Shown: positions 9,807-21,339 of the stretch, one piece after another | How the letters are laid out: every line of letters begins with the position of its first letter | How positions within the stretch are numbered: position 1 is the stretch's first letter | Source of the DNA: Brachionus manjavacas | Taxonomy: Eukaryota; Rotifera; Eurotatoria; Ploima; Brachionidae | Assembly (NCBI GenBank): GCA_019054805.1 | Contig: JAHQIY010000002.1 | Location: forward strand, 186,001-250,000 | Direction: 5' to 3' | DNA length: 64,000 nt | The notes under the pieces: generated by a model | Database searches by the model: none | What the model was told of the DNA's origin: nothing | Seen by the model: only the letters and a program-made list of their open reading frames with translations | Position numbers and translations under genes: made by a program

Positions 9807-12465
9807 ACACTCATTACTTCACTCATACAGGATTAAATTGATGTTTTTGTTAGAGCTCAAGAAGTTCTGAACTCCTTTGTAAAGTCTCAAATGAGCTTTT
9901 TCAATGGACAATTTTTCTGTAACTTTTCCAATTTCTCTTTCAAATTCTAAATAATTTAATTAATTTAATATAACTTTTTTATGGACACTTTTTTTAAATC
10001 TTAAATACCAATGTCGAAAAGACTTTTATTTCTAAATAAACTATTAAAAAAAATTAACTGTTCTAGATAAGCTGGATCATTTCTCAAAAAATTTTATGCT
10101 GGATTAAAAAAAATTCTCAAAAAAAATGATAAAAGGAAAATTCACAAAAAGTAGTTAAAATTATTTTGTAAATATAAGGAGCGTAAGTTCCGCAGGGATA
10201 AACAACCGATTTAGATATAAGTTCGGAAATTTTTTTCCATATTGAAAATTTTTATTTATCAAAAACAACTCAAAACTCGTTTTATATTAATCAATTTGTT
10301 AAATGCATATTGGTTTAGGATGCAACTTGACCATAAACCCTTTTTGTTGTTTTCATCTTCATTTACTGTAAAATTTACCAGTTTGAGACCAAAAATGAAT
10401 TAAACCATTGAAGTCTTTTGTATTCTTCTTTGAGGCTGTAGTTACCTTTGGGATAAAAACCTTGCAGGATTTCATTGTTATCATATACATAATAAATAAT
10501 TTGTAAAATTTCAAAACAGCTACACCATAAGGCAATACTGTTTAATTTGAAATCGATTGGTGCTTGGAGAAGTCTTTTTTATAACGATTAGTTTGACAAT
10601 CAAAATTATGCAACAATGAATAAGCTTTCTTATTTTTCCAGATAATTTTTTTTTTTAAATAAAGAAATATTTTTATTTTGAAAATTATTTATTGGCTGAG
10701 GATTTTCAATTTTTTAAGTATTTAATAATGATGACTAATAATAATAATAATAATAATATTTATTCAATGAACGCCTTGTAGGCGATGTAAAATAAAAAAA
10801 AAAAAAAAATAATAAAATAAAGTAATTAAACAATTAGGACAAAAATAATTGTAAGACAAAAGAAGAGTACGTTTCCATAGCGAATTTTAAATGTTCATTA
10901 ATACATATATTTTTTTTCTTAATTTTCTAAATTATTATTCAAGTTTTTAGTTTGTAAAGTTTCTTTTTTCTAGTTTCTGTTTTTTTTTTTTTTTTTTTGA
11001 CCTCACCACTCAAGGACTCAAATTACGATCAAATCGAACTTGGAGAACAATAAGCAAAAAATTCAAACCAAAGTCAATCGAAATCACTTCAATGATATAA
11101 ATAAAAATTGTGTTTAAAATTTGAATAAAATAAAGTAAATCTTCAGTTGTATCTTTTTTAAAAATTTTCATTCATTTTAAAATATTAAAATAATTTAAAA
11201 TAAGATTAAAAATAAATACATTTATGTGGATTTAAATCTAAATTAAATTTACATTTTTTTTTAATTTTTCGATCCGGATCCGTCTTTTAGCACAATTTAA
11301 AATCCGTAAAAATAATCCGTTTTGGCAAGAAGTCTAGATTGACCGAGATTTATAAAATTAACTGAAAAGAGTTTTTTTAAGAATTCTTGTTTTTTTCTAA
11401 AACAAATTTCATCCAAAATTGATCTTAATTCATTTATTGTCGGTAAATTATATATAGTCTTCATTTAACAATAAAATATATTCTTTAAAAATTGGAATTT
11501 TAAACAATTGAAGATGGTTAATAACAAAATTTAAAAAAAAAACAAAAGAACTTTATTTATTTTTTTTGTGTATTATTAGTGATAATTGTGTTTATTTTTT
11601 TAAAATTTTTATCCCGTGTTTTACCTCTAAATGATAATTTAGATTTTTTTTGCCCAAGTCTTCTGATAATATTTTTATTGCATTCTTAACACTGAAACAT
11701 TAATCATTTTGTGTGATGCCAACACCCTTGAAAATTCGGATCCCTTGAAGATGTTTCCTCAACATCAAAACTTTCGCTTGAAATTGTTTTTGATAGAGTG
11801 GGCTGAACATGTGATACTTGAGTTTGTAAATTTTGGCAATTGTTTGTATCTTAAAGAAATTCATTCAATCTTGAATTTTCTGCTAAGATTGATTCAAAGC
11901 TTGTTCTTATTCTTTTATTTGACATTTTAAATTTTAAAATTGAAAAATTTTAGATTTTATTTTGATAATTAATTTAATGAATTAAAATAAGCATTCCTTT
12001 ATTTTGTACAGCTATAAATTTTATTGTGTAAAAACTTTTTAAAAGAGGATTGGTAACAAGACCATTTATTTAAGCCTCTTTGGCATTAGAAAATTCGTAA
12101 ATCATTCAAAATGTCTGCCTAAATTAAATCTGTGGAGCCAAAAAAAATTAAACTGTTTAAAAAATTGAAAAATTTATTGAAATATACATTAATTTATAAA
12201 AATAATTTTCTAAATTTTAGAATAATTAATAATTAATCTAGATTTTAATTTTATTAAAATTTCGTGTCTAAGTTTGAGTTTGGTTTTATGCGCCATTGCA
12301 TTCACTAACTGAGATTAAATGGCTAGATAATTGTCGATAATAATTAGACATTTCGAAATAATTGTTTTATTGCGAAATTAAATAATTTCGAAATAAATGT
12401 TTTATTGCGAAATTAAATAATTTCGTAATTTGAAATGCCTATAATAAGAAAATTATAAGAAAAAA
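9807..12465. other. Long AT-rich intergenic stretch
   Basis: No convincing gene. It contains a LINE/SINE-like 3' end near 10736-10815 and a partial tandem duplication of about 37 bp at 12350-12425 (units around TTTTATTGCGAAATTAAATA). An open frame at 11709-11930 has no family resemblance and is not called. Confidence 0.4.
10736..10815 (-). repeat. Retroelement 3' end with ATT tail
   Basis: Read on the minus strand it has a short hairpin (CGCCTACAAGGCG) followed by a (ATT)n simple-repeat tail. This is the same plan as the 3' ends of the LINE copies, but the sequence differs and no coding part is present. Either a SINE or an extreme 5'-truncated LINE. Confidence 0.45.
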
Positions 12466-13605
12466 ATTAATTTAGACTATTCTTTTCCTTGCTTGAATTC
12501 ATTTTCAGAAAATAATATCACATGGATAGACAATGAGATCAAACTTTTAAAAAATCATTTTCCTTTCTGTACTTTTTGTACTTTTTCAGAATATTATTTT
12601 ATTTGGCCCTGTTCCTTTTGGTACTTTCTGTACTTTTTGTACTTTTTCTAATTATTTTATTTGGCCCTGTTCCTTTTTGTACTTTCTGTACTTTTTGTAC
12701 TTTTTCTAACTATTTTATTTGGCCCTGTTACTTTTAGTACTCTCTGTACTTTTTGTACTTTTTCTAACTATTTTATTTGGCCCTGTTACTTTTAGTACTT
12801 TCTTTACTTTTTGTACTTTTTCAGAATATTATTTTATTTGGCCCTGTTTCTGTGATTAATGATAATTTTAATAATTTTATTAAAACTTAAACGGGGTCCG
12901 GGGCGGAGCCCTGGTTTAGGGATTCGGGTATGCTGAAGGTAAGAAAAATATTAGTTAAATATTAATAAAAGGTTTTTTTATTACCATTAAGAACCAAAAG
13001 TACAAAAAGTACAGAAAGTACAAAAAGGAACAGGGCCAAATAAAATAATATTCTGAAAAAGTACAAAAAGTACAGAAAGGATTTTTATTTTTAAATATTT
13101 TCATTGTCTTTACCTCTAAAATCAAAAAACTACAAGCAATTCAGAATACAGCAGTAAGATATATCCTTAAGTTAAAATATGATACTCCCTCCAACATCGT
13201 GCATCATGAAGCTTTTAATAAACTTAAATTACTAACAGTCTCAAATCGTCTTTTTGAGTTGAGTGAGAGATATGTTGGGACAGGACTTAGTCATTCTATT
13301 CCATTGGTCGTAAGACTGGTGAAAGAATACAAAGAAGGTTTCGAATCAAGATTTATTGAATACCCAACTCCATTCTGTAATTGCTACCTTACTATTTCTT
13401 CTTTTTTTCCTGAAACTTGAACTATGTAAACATGTGCCACAGGTAACAATCTATGTCTTCTTAACTTTCATTTTTTTTATTTTATTAACTTTAATTTTAT
13501 TTTTATTCAATTTTTTTATTTTATTTTTAATTTATTCTGAAGGAGCTTTAGCTCGGTACAGAAAACAAATAAATAAAATAAAATAAAATAAAATAAAAAA
13601 AATTA
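12466..13605 (+). mobile_element. LINE copy C, 5'-truncated, interrupted by a foldback-like element
   Basis: Two pieces of one LINE: 12466-12520 (DYSFPCLNSFSENN coding) and 13117-13605, in which codons for KLQAIQNTAVRYILKLKYD and the C-terminus ending SSFFPET continue. The 3' UTR has the hairpin GAGCTTTAGCTC and an AAATAAATAAAATAAAA tail. The interruption sits between the Ile and Lys codons of NIKKLQ. Copies A and E keep the uninterrupted sequence, so this is a nested insertion. Confidence 0.9.
12521..13116. mobile_element. Foldback-like DNA element with inverted 58-bp tandem arrays, copy 1
   Basis: 596 bp flanked by an 8-bp duplication TAATATCA (12513-12520) and TAAAATCA (13117-13124). Ends are CATGGATAGACAATGA and, inverted, GAGGTAAAGACAATGA, sharing an imperfect terminal repeat. 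Left arm (12555-12850): about five copies of a ~58-bp unit containing CTGTACTTTTTGTACTTTTT and TTTGGCCCTGTTCC. Centre (12890-12945): a GC-rich core with GGTCCGGGGCGGAGCC. Right arm (12990-13080): one to two units of the same repeat inverted. No transposase. Confidence 0.88.
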
Positions 13606-14273
13606 ATTAAAAGTAAAATCACTGGAATTATAACATTAGACTTCAAAAACAAATCAAACAAATGCAAACAATTATGAAATTATAAAATCATTTTGATTTT
13701 TAAAAGATTTAAGTAGAATATTATTTTTTTAAGCTGCAAATCATAGGTCAAATCAAGTCTTATTTTAATAATTTCAATTTTTAACTTTTTAGTTAGATTT
13801 AAATTTTGATAAAGAAAAAATAAAATTCGCTAAAGTTAATAAAATATTCATTTTATTTTGGAAACTTCAAGTTCACTTTTTTTCTAATTTATATTTTTTG
13901 GTTCTCATTTTTCTTCTTTTAAATATTATTTTTAAAATTTTCCATCGTTTGAATGCTACAGTATTGACGTGATCAATCAATGGAATTTACCATTTGTCTA
14001 AACTACCAAAGTTTCTTTTCGTTAATTTGCGTATATTTATCTTGAAACATTAAAAGCTCCAAAAAAAATAGATTTTTTCAATTTATTTAAGATTTTTCTT
14101 TGATTTTTCTGTAATTTTTCTTTACATCCTAAAATTTAACAATAAACAAATTTGGTAATTTATCTAAAACATGGTGGTGTCAACTGCAATTATTCATTAA
14201 CTAATTACACAATAATTAGAAAAAATATTTATTATTTTAGATTTTACTTTGTGTTAATCAAGCTATTTAAAAG
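13606..14273. other. eEF2 upstream region
   Basis: AT-rich, no ORF. A possible 3' splice site (TATTTTAG near 14240) lies shortly before the eEF2 ATG, so a non-coding 5' exon further upstream is possible but not shown. Confidence 0.3.
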
Positions 14274-16796
14274 ATGGTTAATTTTACTGTAGACGAAATC
14301 CGTCAATTTATGGATAAGAGAAAAAACATTCGCAACATGTCGGTAATAGCACATGTAGATCATGGCAAATCAACTCTGACTGATTCTTTGATATTCAAAG
14401 CTGGTATAATAAGCTCGGCAAAAGCTGGAGAAGCGAGGTTCACAGACACGCGCAAGGACGAACAAGATCGCGGTATAACAATCAAGTCAACAGCAGTAAC
14501 TCTTTGTTACGAACTTCCGGAAAAGGAGTATGCGCTGATAGAACAAGATAAGGACCCTGAAAGGAACTTTTTAGTAAATCTGATTGATTCGCCAGGCCAC
14601 TTGGACTTTAGTTCCGAAGTGACTGCAGCTTTGCGTGTAACAGACGGAGCTCTAGTGGTTGTTGACTGCATTTCAGGAGTGTGTGTCCAAACTGAGACAG
14701 TTTTGCGACAGGCAATTACTGAAAGAATAAAGCCAATTTTGTTCATGAACAAAATGGATCGCGCCTTGCTAGAGCTGCAGATTGAACAGGAAGACTTGTA
14801 CCAAACTTTTCAACGAATAGTTGAAAATATAAATGTAATAATTTCAACTTATATTTCAGACAACTCGCCTATGGGTGACGTTAGACTGAGTCCGACTGAT
14901 GGCAGTGTGGGCTTTGGATCTGGAAAGTACGGATGGGCATTTACATTAAAAGAATTCGCTGAGACTTACTCGCAAAAGTTCAAAATCAAAAAATCCAAGC
15001 TCATGGAGCGGCTTTGGGGCGAGAATTTTTACTCAGGAACAGAAAAAAAGTGGTCATCTCAAAATTCAAATGGGTACACACGAAGCTTTTGTTTGTTCGT
15101 GTTGGACCCTATTTTCAAAATAAGCAATTCAATAATGAACTTCAATAAGGAAGAATATTCTAAATTGATAGAAAAACTTGGCATTGAAATTAAGGATAAA
15201 GAGGTTTTTGAGATGGGCGGAAAAGAACTACTAAGCCTAGTGATGAAGACCTGGCTTCCGGCTGGTGACACTTTATTGTCCATGATAGCCATACATTTGC
15301 CATCTCCAATCAAGGCCCAAAAGTACCGCACTGAGCTGCTTTATGAGGGTCCACATGATGATGATGCTTTCCGAGCCATGCAGGACTGCGATCCGAACGG
15401 ACCTTTGATGATGTATGTTTCCAAAATGATCCCGACCGGATCTCGCTTCTTGGCCATGGGCCGAGTGTTCTCCGGCAAGGCAGTTTCTGGTCAAAAAGTT
15501 AGAATTATGGGTCCCAATTATTTACCAGGAAAAAAAGACGACCTGAATATTAGACCAATACAGCGAACTGTGATTATGATGGGAAAGGTTAACCATTCGG
15601 TGATAGACATACCTTGTGGTAATATCTGTGGCCTAGTTGGAATCGATCAATTTTTGGTCAAAACCGGCACAATAACAACTTACGAAAATGCACACAATTT
15701 AAAAGTAATGAAGTTTAGTGTAAGTCCAGTAGTGCGAGTTGCAGTCAAGGCTAAGAACTTGGCCGATTTGCCCAAGCTGATCGAGGGTCTGAAGAGACTG
15801 GCCAAGTCCGATCCAATGGTGCAATGTATTGTTGAGGAGTCTGGTGAGCATGTAATAGCTGGTGCAGGCGAGCTTCATCTAGAAATATGCTTAAAAGATC
15901 TGGAAAACGAGTACGCAGCCATACCGATCCAAGTATCTGATCCAGTGGTTGCCTACCGCGAAACAGTAGCGGAGGAGTCATCGATGATGTGTCTGGCCAA
16001 GTCTACTAATAAATTAAATCGACTCTACATGAAAGCTGCACCGATGCCCGAACACCTCGCTGAAGACATAGAAAAAAAAGAGGTGAATCCGAGCCAGGAT
16101 GTAAAATTGCGATCAAAATATTTGTGTGACAAGTACAAGTTTGATGTAGCTGAAGCCAAAAAGATATGGTGCTTTGGTCCCGATGGCAATGGTTGCAATC
16201 TTTTGATTGATTGTTCCAAAGGTGTTCAATACATGACCGAAATTAAGGAGTCAGTGGTAGCTGGATTTCAATGGGTTTCCAAAGAAGGTCCACTAGCAGA
16301 AGAGAGTCTCCGTGGAGTAAGAATTAATTTATTTGATGCAATGATACATTCAGATCCTATGCACAGGTCTGGCGGTCAAATAATTCCCACAGCGAGACGC
16401 TGCATGTTCGCTAGTATTTTAAGTGCTAAGCCAAGATTATACGAGCCCGTCTATATGGTCCAAATTGATTGTCCCAGGTCAGTTCTTGGCATTGTTTACA
16501 ATGTGTTGAATCAGAGAAGAGGTATTGTTTTAGAAGAGACCCAAAATGTAAATCCTCTCATTGTCGGCCTCAAAGCCTATTTACCGGTAAACGAATCATT
16601 CGGTTTTTCTGGAGACATACAAGGAAAAACTAATGGAAAGGGATTCACACAATGTGTATTCGATCATTGGCAAGTGATGAATTTTAATCTAGATGAGTCA
16701 GCGTCTAAAGCAAGGCTTATTTTGAATGATATTAGAAAGAGAAAAGGCCTTAAAGAACAAATACCTGAGTTAAATCAATATCTAGACAGGTTATAG
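14274..16796 (+). CDS. EEF2: Elongation factor 2, divergent and intronless
   Basis: GTPase that translocates the ribosome. 840 aa in one frame (human about 858). G domain: [14 protein letters not shown] (from residue 26), [19 protein letters not shown] (holds the Thr phosphorylated by eEF2 kinase), [12 protein letters not shown] and [10 protein letters not shown]. Domain [19 protein letters not shown] and [20 protein letters not shown]. Domain [16 protein letters not shown]. Domain [14 protein letters not shown] homologue [14 protein letters not shown]. The C-terminus [20 protein letters not shown] is typical. Oddities: no introns, although neighbours have many; shortened loops in the G' and II domains; and a changed diphthamide loop ([12 protein letters not shown], where eEF2 normally has HADAIHRGGGQ). 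The modified His (697) is kept but the Gly two residues later is Ser. May be a retrogene-derived paralogue; whether it is the only eEF2 cannot be told here. Confidence 0.92.
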   Translation: MVNFTVDEIRQFMDKRKNIRNMSVIAHVDHGKSTLTDSLIFKAGIISSAKAGEARFTDTRKDEQDRGITIKSTAVTLCYELPEKEYALIEQDKDPERNFLVNLIDSPGHLDFSSEVTAALRVTDGALVVVDCISGVCVQTETVLRQAITERIKPILFMNKMDRALLELQIEQEDLYQTFQRIVENINVIISTYISDNSPMGDVRLSPTDGSVGFGSGKYGWAFTLKEFAETYSQKFKIKKSKLMERLWGENFYSGTEKKWSSQNSNGYTRSFCLFVLDPIFKISNSIMNFNKEEYSKLIEKLGIEIKDKEVFEMGGKELLSLVMKTWLPAGDTLLSMIAIHLPSPIKAQKYRTELLYEGPHDDDAFRAMQDCDPNGPLMMYVSKMIPTGSRFLAMGRVFSGKAVSGQKVRIMGPNYLPGKKDDLNIRPIQRTVIMMGKVNHSVIDIPCGNICGLVGIDQFLVKTGTITTYENAHNLKVMKFSVSPVVRVAVKAKNLADLPKLIEGLKRLAKSDPMVQCIVEESGEHVIAGAGELHLEICLKDLENEYAAIPIQVSDPVVAYRETVAEESSMMCLAKSTNKLNRLYMKAAPMPEHLAEDIEKKEVNPSQDVKLRSKYLCDKYKFDVAEAKKIWCFGPDGNGCNLLIDCSKGVQYMTEIKESVVAGFQWVSKEGPLAEESLRGVRINLFDAMIHSDPMHRSGGQIIPTARRCMFASILSAKPRLYEPVYMVQIDCPRSVLGIVYNVLNQRRGIVLEETQNVNPLIVGLKAYLPVNESFGFSGDIQGKTNGKGFTQCVFDHWQVMNFNLDESASKARLILNDIRKRKGLKEQIPELNQYLDRL

Positions 16797-16984
16797 ACTA
16801 AATATTTATTCTAAAATTCCAATCTTTTTAAACATCAAAATTAAAATTTAGTCAAAACTAAATTTTAAGACTAAATAATAAAAATTAAAATACAATTTAA
16901 TCAATTTTTTTATAATAATAATTTCTTCAAAATAAATCTTATTGATCAATTTATTTATTCTTTGTTGAAAAGATAGACTTATTT

Positions 16985-17940
16985 ATTTCATGTTTTTTTT
17001 TATTTGTTTTATCTGTGCCGAGCTAAAGCTCCTTCAGATTGAAAAAAAATAATAAAAAAAAATAAAAAATAAGACAAAATAAAATAAAAATGTAAAGAAA
17101 AAATATAAGAAAAATTAAAATAAGTTAAAATATAATTAAAAGAAAATTAAAATTTGATAAATTGTAAGAGGTGACATGTGAAAAGTATTTAAGTATTGAA
17201 CAGTTCAGGAAGGAAAAAAGAAATAGTAAGATAGCAATTACACAATGGAGTTGAGTATTCAACATACCTTGATTCAAAACCCGCTTTATCAACCAGCTTG
17301 ACAACCAATGGAACAGAAAGACGCAGTTCACCCGCTACATATCTTTCGCTCAATTCAAAAAGTCGATTCGAAACAGTTAAGAATTTAAGTTTATTAAAGG
17401 CCTCATGATGCAAAAAATTGGAAGGAGTATCATATTTTAGTTTAAGTATAAAACGAACTGTTGAGTTTTGTAAGACTTGATTTTTTTAATGTTTGTCTCC
17501 GAAAATGAATTTAGACACGGAAAAGAGTAATCAATTATTGATCCGATTAAAGATTTATATAGGTTTCCTAGTGTGCAATAATTAAGACTCCACTTTTTGT
17601 TTGACAATATTTTTATTAAATTCAACCGTGAACTACAAGGCTGTTTTATTTCATCAATCATTGGGGTAAAGGTTAATTTTTAAACAAATTTTATACCTAA
17701 AAACTTGATTTTCTTTTGACTCTCAATTTTATTTTCATAAATTTTTAATTTTAAGTCAATATTTTCCTTACTATATTTAGTGAAGACAATGAAGCAAGAC
17801 TTTTCAACAGATATTTTCATCTTCCACTTGAAGAGCCATTTTTATAGTTCGTCTAAGTATTTGTTTATCTTATTTTCTAGATTTCCTTTTTTCTTAAAAA
17901 TATAAAATGTAACCAAGTCATCAGCAAAAAGAAGATTGAA
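16985..17940 (-). mobile_element. LINE copy D, older relative, 5'-truncated
   Basis: Minus-strand RT and C-terminal coding with several frame breaks: 17661-17437 (EIKQPCSSRLNLIKILSNKK), 17413-17189 (MHHEAFNKLKFLTVSNRLFE). FADD-region sequence is near 17930. The 3' end near 17000-17030 has the hairpin GAGCTAAAGCTC and an A-rich tail. It is clearly more diverged than A, C and E, so an older copy or another subfamily. It is truncated exactly where copy E's 3' tail starts. Confidence 0.85.
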
Positions 17941-19370
17941 GTTATTTATTTATTTGTTAACTGTACCGAGCTAAAGCTCCTTCAGAATAAAAAAAAAAAA
18001 AAAAAAATTAAGTTAAGTCAAATTAAAAATTAAAAAAAGTAAAGTAAAATAAAATCAAAAAATAAGGAAAATAAAAAAAAAAAGTTTGTAAGAGTTAATA
18101 ACCTGGAATAAAAAATATATATATGATAAAGAGAGTTTTAGGTCATTCAGGTTTACATTGTTTAGGTTTCAGGAAAAAAAGAGGAAATTGTAAGGTAGCA
18201 ATTACACAATGGAGTCGGGTATTCAATATTTCTTGATTCGAAACCCGCTTTGTATTCATTCACCAGTCTTTCAACCAATGGAATAGAATGACTCAGTCCT
18301 GTCCCAACATATCTCTCACTCAACTCAAGAAGTCGATTCGAGACTGTCAGTAATTTAAGTTTATTAAAAGCCTCCTGATGCATGATGCTGGAGGGAGTAT
18401 CATATTCTAACTAAAGGATAGATCTTACTACGGTATTCTGAATTGCTTGTAGTTTTTTGATATTATTTTCTGAAAATGAATTCAAGCAAGGAAAAGAATA
18501 GTCTAGAATTGATCCGTCTAAAGATTTATATAATTTTTCTAGTGTGTTTTGAGTAAGACCCCATTTTTTGTTTGACAGAATCTTAATTAGATTTAGCCTT
18601 GTATTGCAACGTTCTTTTATTTCGTCAACCAGTGTATTAAAATTTAATTTAGAATCAAATTTAATACCAAGAAACTTGATTTCTTTTTGGCTCACTATTC
18701 TGTTTCCATAGATTTTTAAGTTTAGATTATCACCCTCTTTTTTGTACCTAGAAAAGACTACTGAACACGACTTTTCAACTGATATCTTCATTTTCCATTT
18801 AATAAGCCATTGTTCTAGTTCGTTGGTGTATTTATTTATCTTATTTTCAAGGTTCCCTTTTTTGTTATAAATGAAGAATGTAACTAGATCATCTGCGAAA
18901 AGCAGAGAGTATTCGTTATTTGTTTTGTTTCTTTTGGGGATGTCATTAATATATATACTAAATAAAAGAGGACTAATTACTGAGCATTGAGGAACACCTG
19001 CAGTTATTTGATATTCGTCGCTCAGGTTGTCATTCACATTCAGCCTAAATGTCCTTGAGTCTAAGAAGGATCTAATCCAGTTAATTAAGTATTGTGGTGG
19101 ATTTATTTTTATTAATTTATAAATTAAACCTTCGTGCCAAACCCTATCAAAGGCTTTAGAAATATCAAAGAAAAGGAAACAAACTCTTTTTTTTCTATTA
19201 AATGACTCAACAATTTTTTGAATCAAAAAGTAAAGATTATCGGAAGTTCTCCGATGTTTCCTAAATCCTGATTGTTCCTGAAGTACCCCAAATATTGAAT
19301 AAAATACACCAAAATTTAATTTCTTTATCCCAAATTTATTACAATTACACCAATTAATTAGATACAAGTA
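17941..19370 (-). mobile_element. LINE copy E, longest RT fragment
   Basis: Best-preserved copy. 19367-18411 is one open frame of 318 codons: QEQSGFRKHRRTSDNLYFL, FFDISKAFDRVWHEGL, AGVPQCSVISPLLFSIYIND, LLFADDLVTFF, EIKFLGIKFDSKLNFN and LDYSFPCLNSFSENN. It then hits a stop, after which 18383-18162 continues to the end SSFFPET. The usual PQGS of the RT is PQCS, so it is probably inactive even without the stop. The 3' UTR hairpin GAGCTAAAGCTC and TTATTTATTT-type tail are at 17945-17985. The RT N-terminal part and anything upstream are missing. Confidence 0.9.
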
Positions 19371-20110
19371 AACAAATAAAATGACACTTTTTTTATCACA
19401 TTGACAAAAAACTCATTTGAAAACTGTCAAATAATGGGTTTTTGGCACTTTTTTGATGGTGCTACATTTCTTGTATTTTAAGTTTTTGAACTCCTGGAAA
19501 AAGAAAAATGTAGAACTTTTTGCGCTCTTGAATTTGAGCTATTAATCATAACGGTAGCTAAAAAATGAACCATTCTACAGTCACATGAAAACTGACCCCT
19601 TGACAAACACTTGTTTGTTTCCTTTGCGAATAACTTTTCGAATTTTTGAGCTTTTTTAGATCTGTAAAAGCCAAAGTCAAGAAAATTCTGAGAGACTTTA
19701 TTAGATATATTTTAGAGCTTTCATTTGCATGCAATAGAATTGATTAAGCAGACCATGATCATTGCGCTATTTATGCTCGGAAAACTTTTTTTATAAACGT
19801 ACTGTAATATAAATTACTAAAAATTATTTTAAATGTTATTTTTAAGATCAAAATTTCCTACTTTAAATATTAATTAATCAATCAAAATTTAATAACCTAT
19901 TTAAAAAATTCATTTTTGTTCTTAGAACTAAATTTTTTATAAATTTGCATTTAAACTATCTTAGAATGGTCTATTATAGTCTGTATTCAAGGAAATAATT
20001 CAGACAGAAATAATTAACAGTGAGTACAAGACAAATTACTATATCCCTATGGACTGGGAATTAAGAGAAAGAATAAAGAAATATTAGTTAACAATAAATC
20101 TTAGAGCGAG
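19371..20110. other. Intergenic, AT-rich
   Basis: No ORF or ordered repeat I can support. Confidence 0.35.
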
Positions 20111-20112
20111 AC

Positions 20113-21330
20113 TCGGGGCACCTAGTCATAGGTGCACCTAGCCATCAATTTTAAACCTATAACTAGGGGTACTTAGACAACAAATTTTATCAAACCTATA
20201 AATAGGTTTGGCTAGGTGCACCTATATTCAATTTTATTAATGAACCTATTTTTCTTAATTGATCATTTGTTCTATGAATTTATATTATTTATGAGTACTT
20301 TTTTTGAAATAAAATGTCTTAAAAAACTATTATATGCTTTTCTATTTTAATTCTTATATCAAAAAATTTATTTCTACTTATAATCAATCTTAAAATTTCT
20401 AATGATAAAAACATATAACGCAAATGGATGTTAAGCAATCATAAGAATTAATCATGCTGAAAAACAAGATAACTATAATAAAGTTCACGAAATTCAAAAC
20501 TTTAGTGCTATCTGAATTCTTTATTTTTGACTCAAAATTCGTAATCTACGCCCTCAAAAACCCCAAAAAAAATTTTTTACACCCAGGGTTCCAAAAATAG
20601 CAAACCCGTTAAAAAGTTGTTGTTCTTTAAGACTCAAAATCTCAAAGATAAAACTTGAATATATTAAAAAAGTATATATATTCTGAAAGAGCATAAAATT
20701 CTCTACATGCTAATGTAATTTAGAAGAAAAAAAAAAGGGTGTGGCGGTTTTTGTTGGCTAAAAAAAGGAAAAAAATGTGTTTTTTTCTGGTTTAAATCGT
20801 ATTTCCTCCGAGGGATCAATTATGACCCGATTTTTTTTTTTAAATCTAGACGAAATTCTGAACAATTCTATGGTTTACTTTTTTTATTTTATTGCTTTAT
20901 TTTTCGTAAAAAATTTTTTTTTTGGGGTTTTTGAGGGCGTTTATTACGAATTTCAAGTCAAAAATGTGAAATTCAGATAGCACTAAAGTTTTGAATTTCG
21001 TGAACTTTATAAAAAAATTAAATTTAACTCATAATCATGAAGTTTCTAAGGAATTGTTTGATCATGACGCTAAGAATCGTAAGTTGGATGAACAACATGA
21101 AGTTACCAATATGTTAAAAACTGGCTCAAAAGTAGCCAAAGTAGCGGAGCACATGGAAAATAATAGTAATAGATATAAATTTGTCTTTTTCTTTTAATTC
21201 TGTTTAAAAAAAGTTAAAAAACTAGGTTTACCTAGACTAGGCTACCTGCACCTACAAGTAGGGCTCCCTAGCTTTGTCTAACTACACCTTTTTTTGGCTA
21301 CGTGTACCTATAACTAGGTTTCCGCAGTCA
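20113..21330. mobile_element. Mutator-like element relic with diverged inverted ends
   Basis: The ends carry matching inverted sequence: ACCTAGTCATAGGTGCACC at the left and, inverted, ACCTAGTTATAGGTACACG at the right, with further scattered CACCTAG motifs inside both arms. Between them is a coding relic at 20990-21197 (+) with HNHEVSKELFDHDAKNRKLD and a following helix-rich stretch, resembling the end of the FAR1/FLYWCH-type N-terminal zinc finger of Mutator-like transposases. No clear target duplication remains. A second element at 20481-21007 has inserted just before the coding relic. Confidence 0.5.
20481..21007. mobile_element. TA-flanked non-autonomous element with ~115-bp inverted repeats, copy 1
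   Basis: 527 bp starting AAGTTCACGAAATTCAAAAC and ending with its inverse, flanked by TA at 20479-20480 and 21008-21009. Arms extend inward for roughly 115 bp (through CGCCCTCAAAAACCCCAAAA). The centre contains CCTCCGAGGGATCAATTATG. No transposase. The TA duplication suggests mobilisation by a Tc1/mariner-class enzyme. A truncated sister copy is at 39282-39668. Confidence 0.85.
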
Positions 21331-21339
21331 TATCCTAAA

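Noticed and set aside
11709..11930. Open frame of 73 codons
   Set aside because: Low-complexity, no family resemblance, no neighbouring exon.
14507..16219. Several minus-strand open frames inside eEF2
   Set aside because: Antisense shadows of the conserved eEF2 coding sequence.
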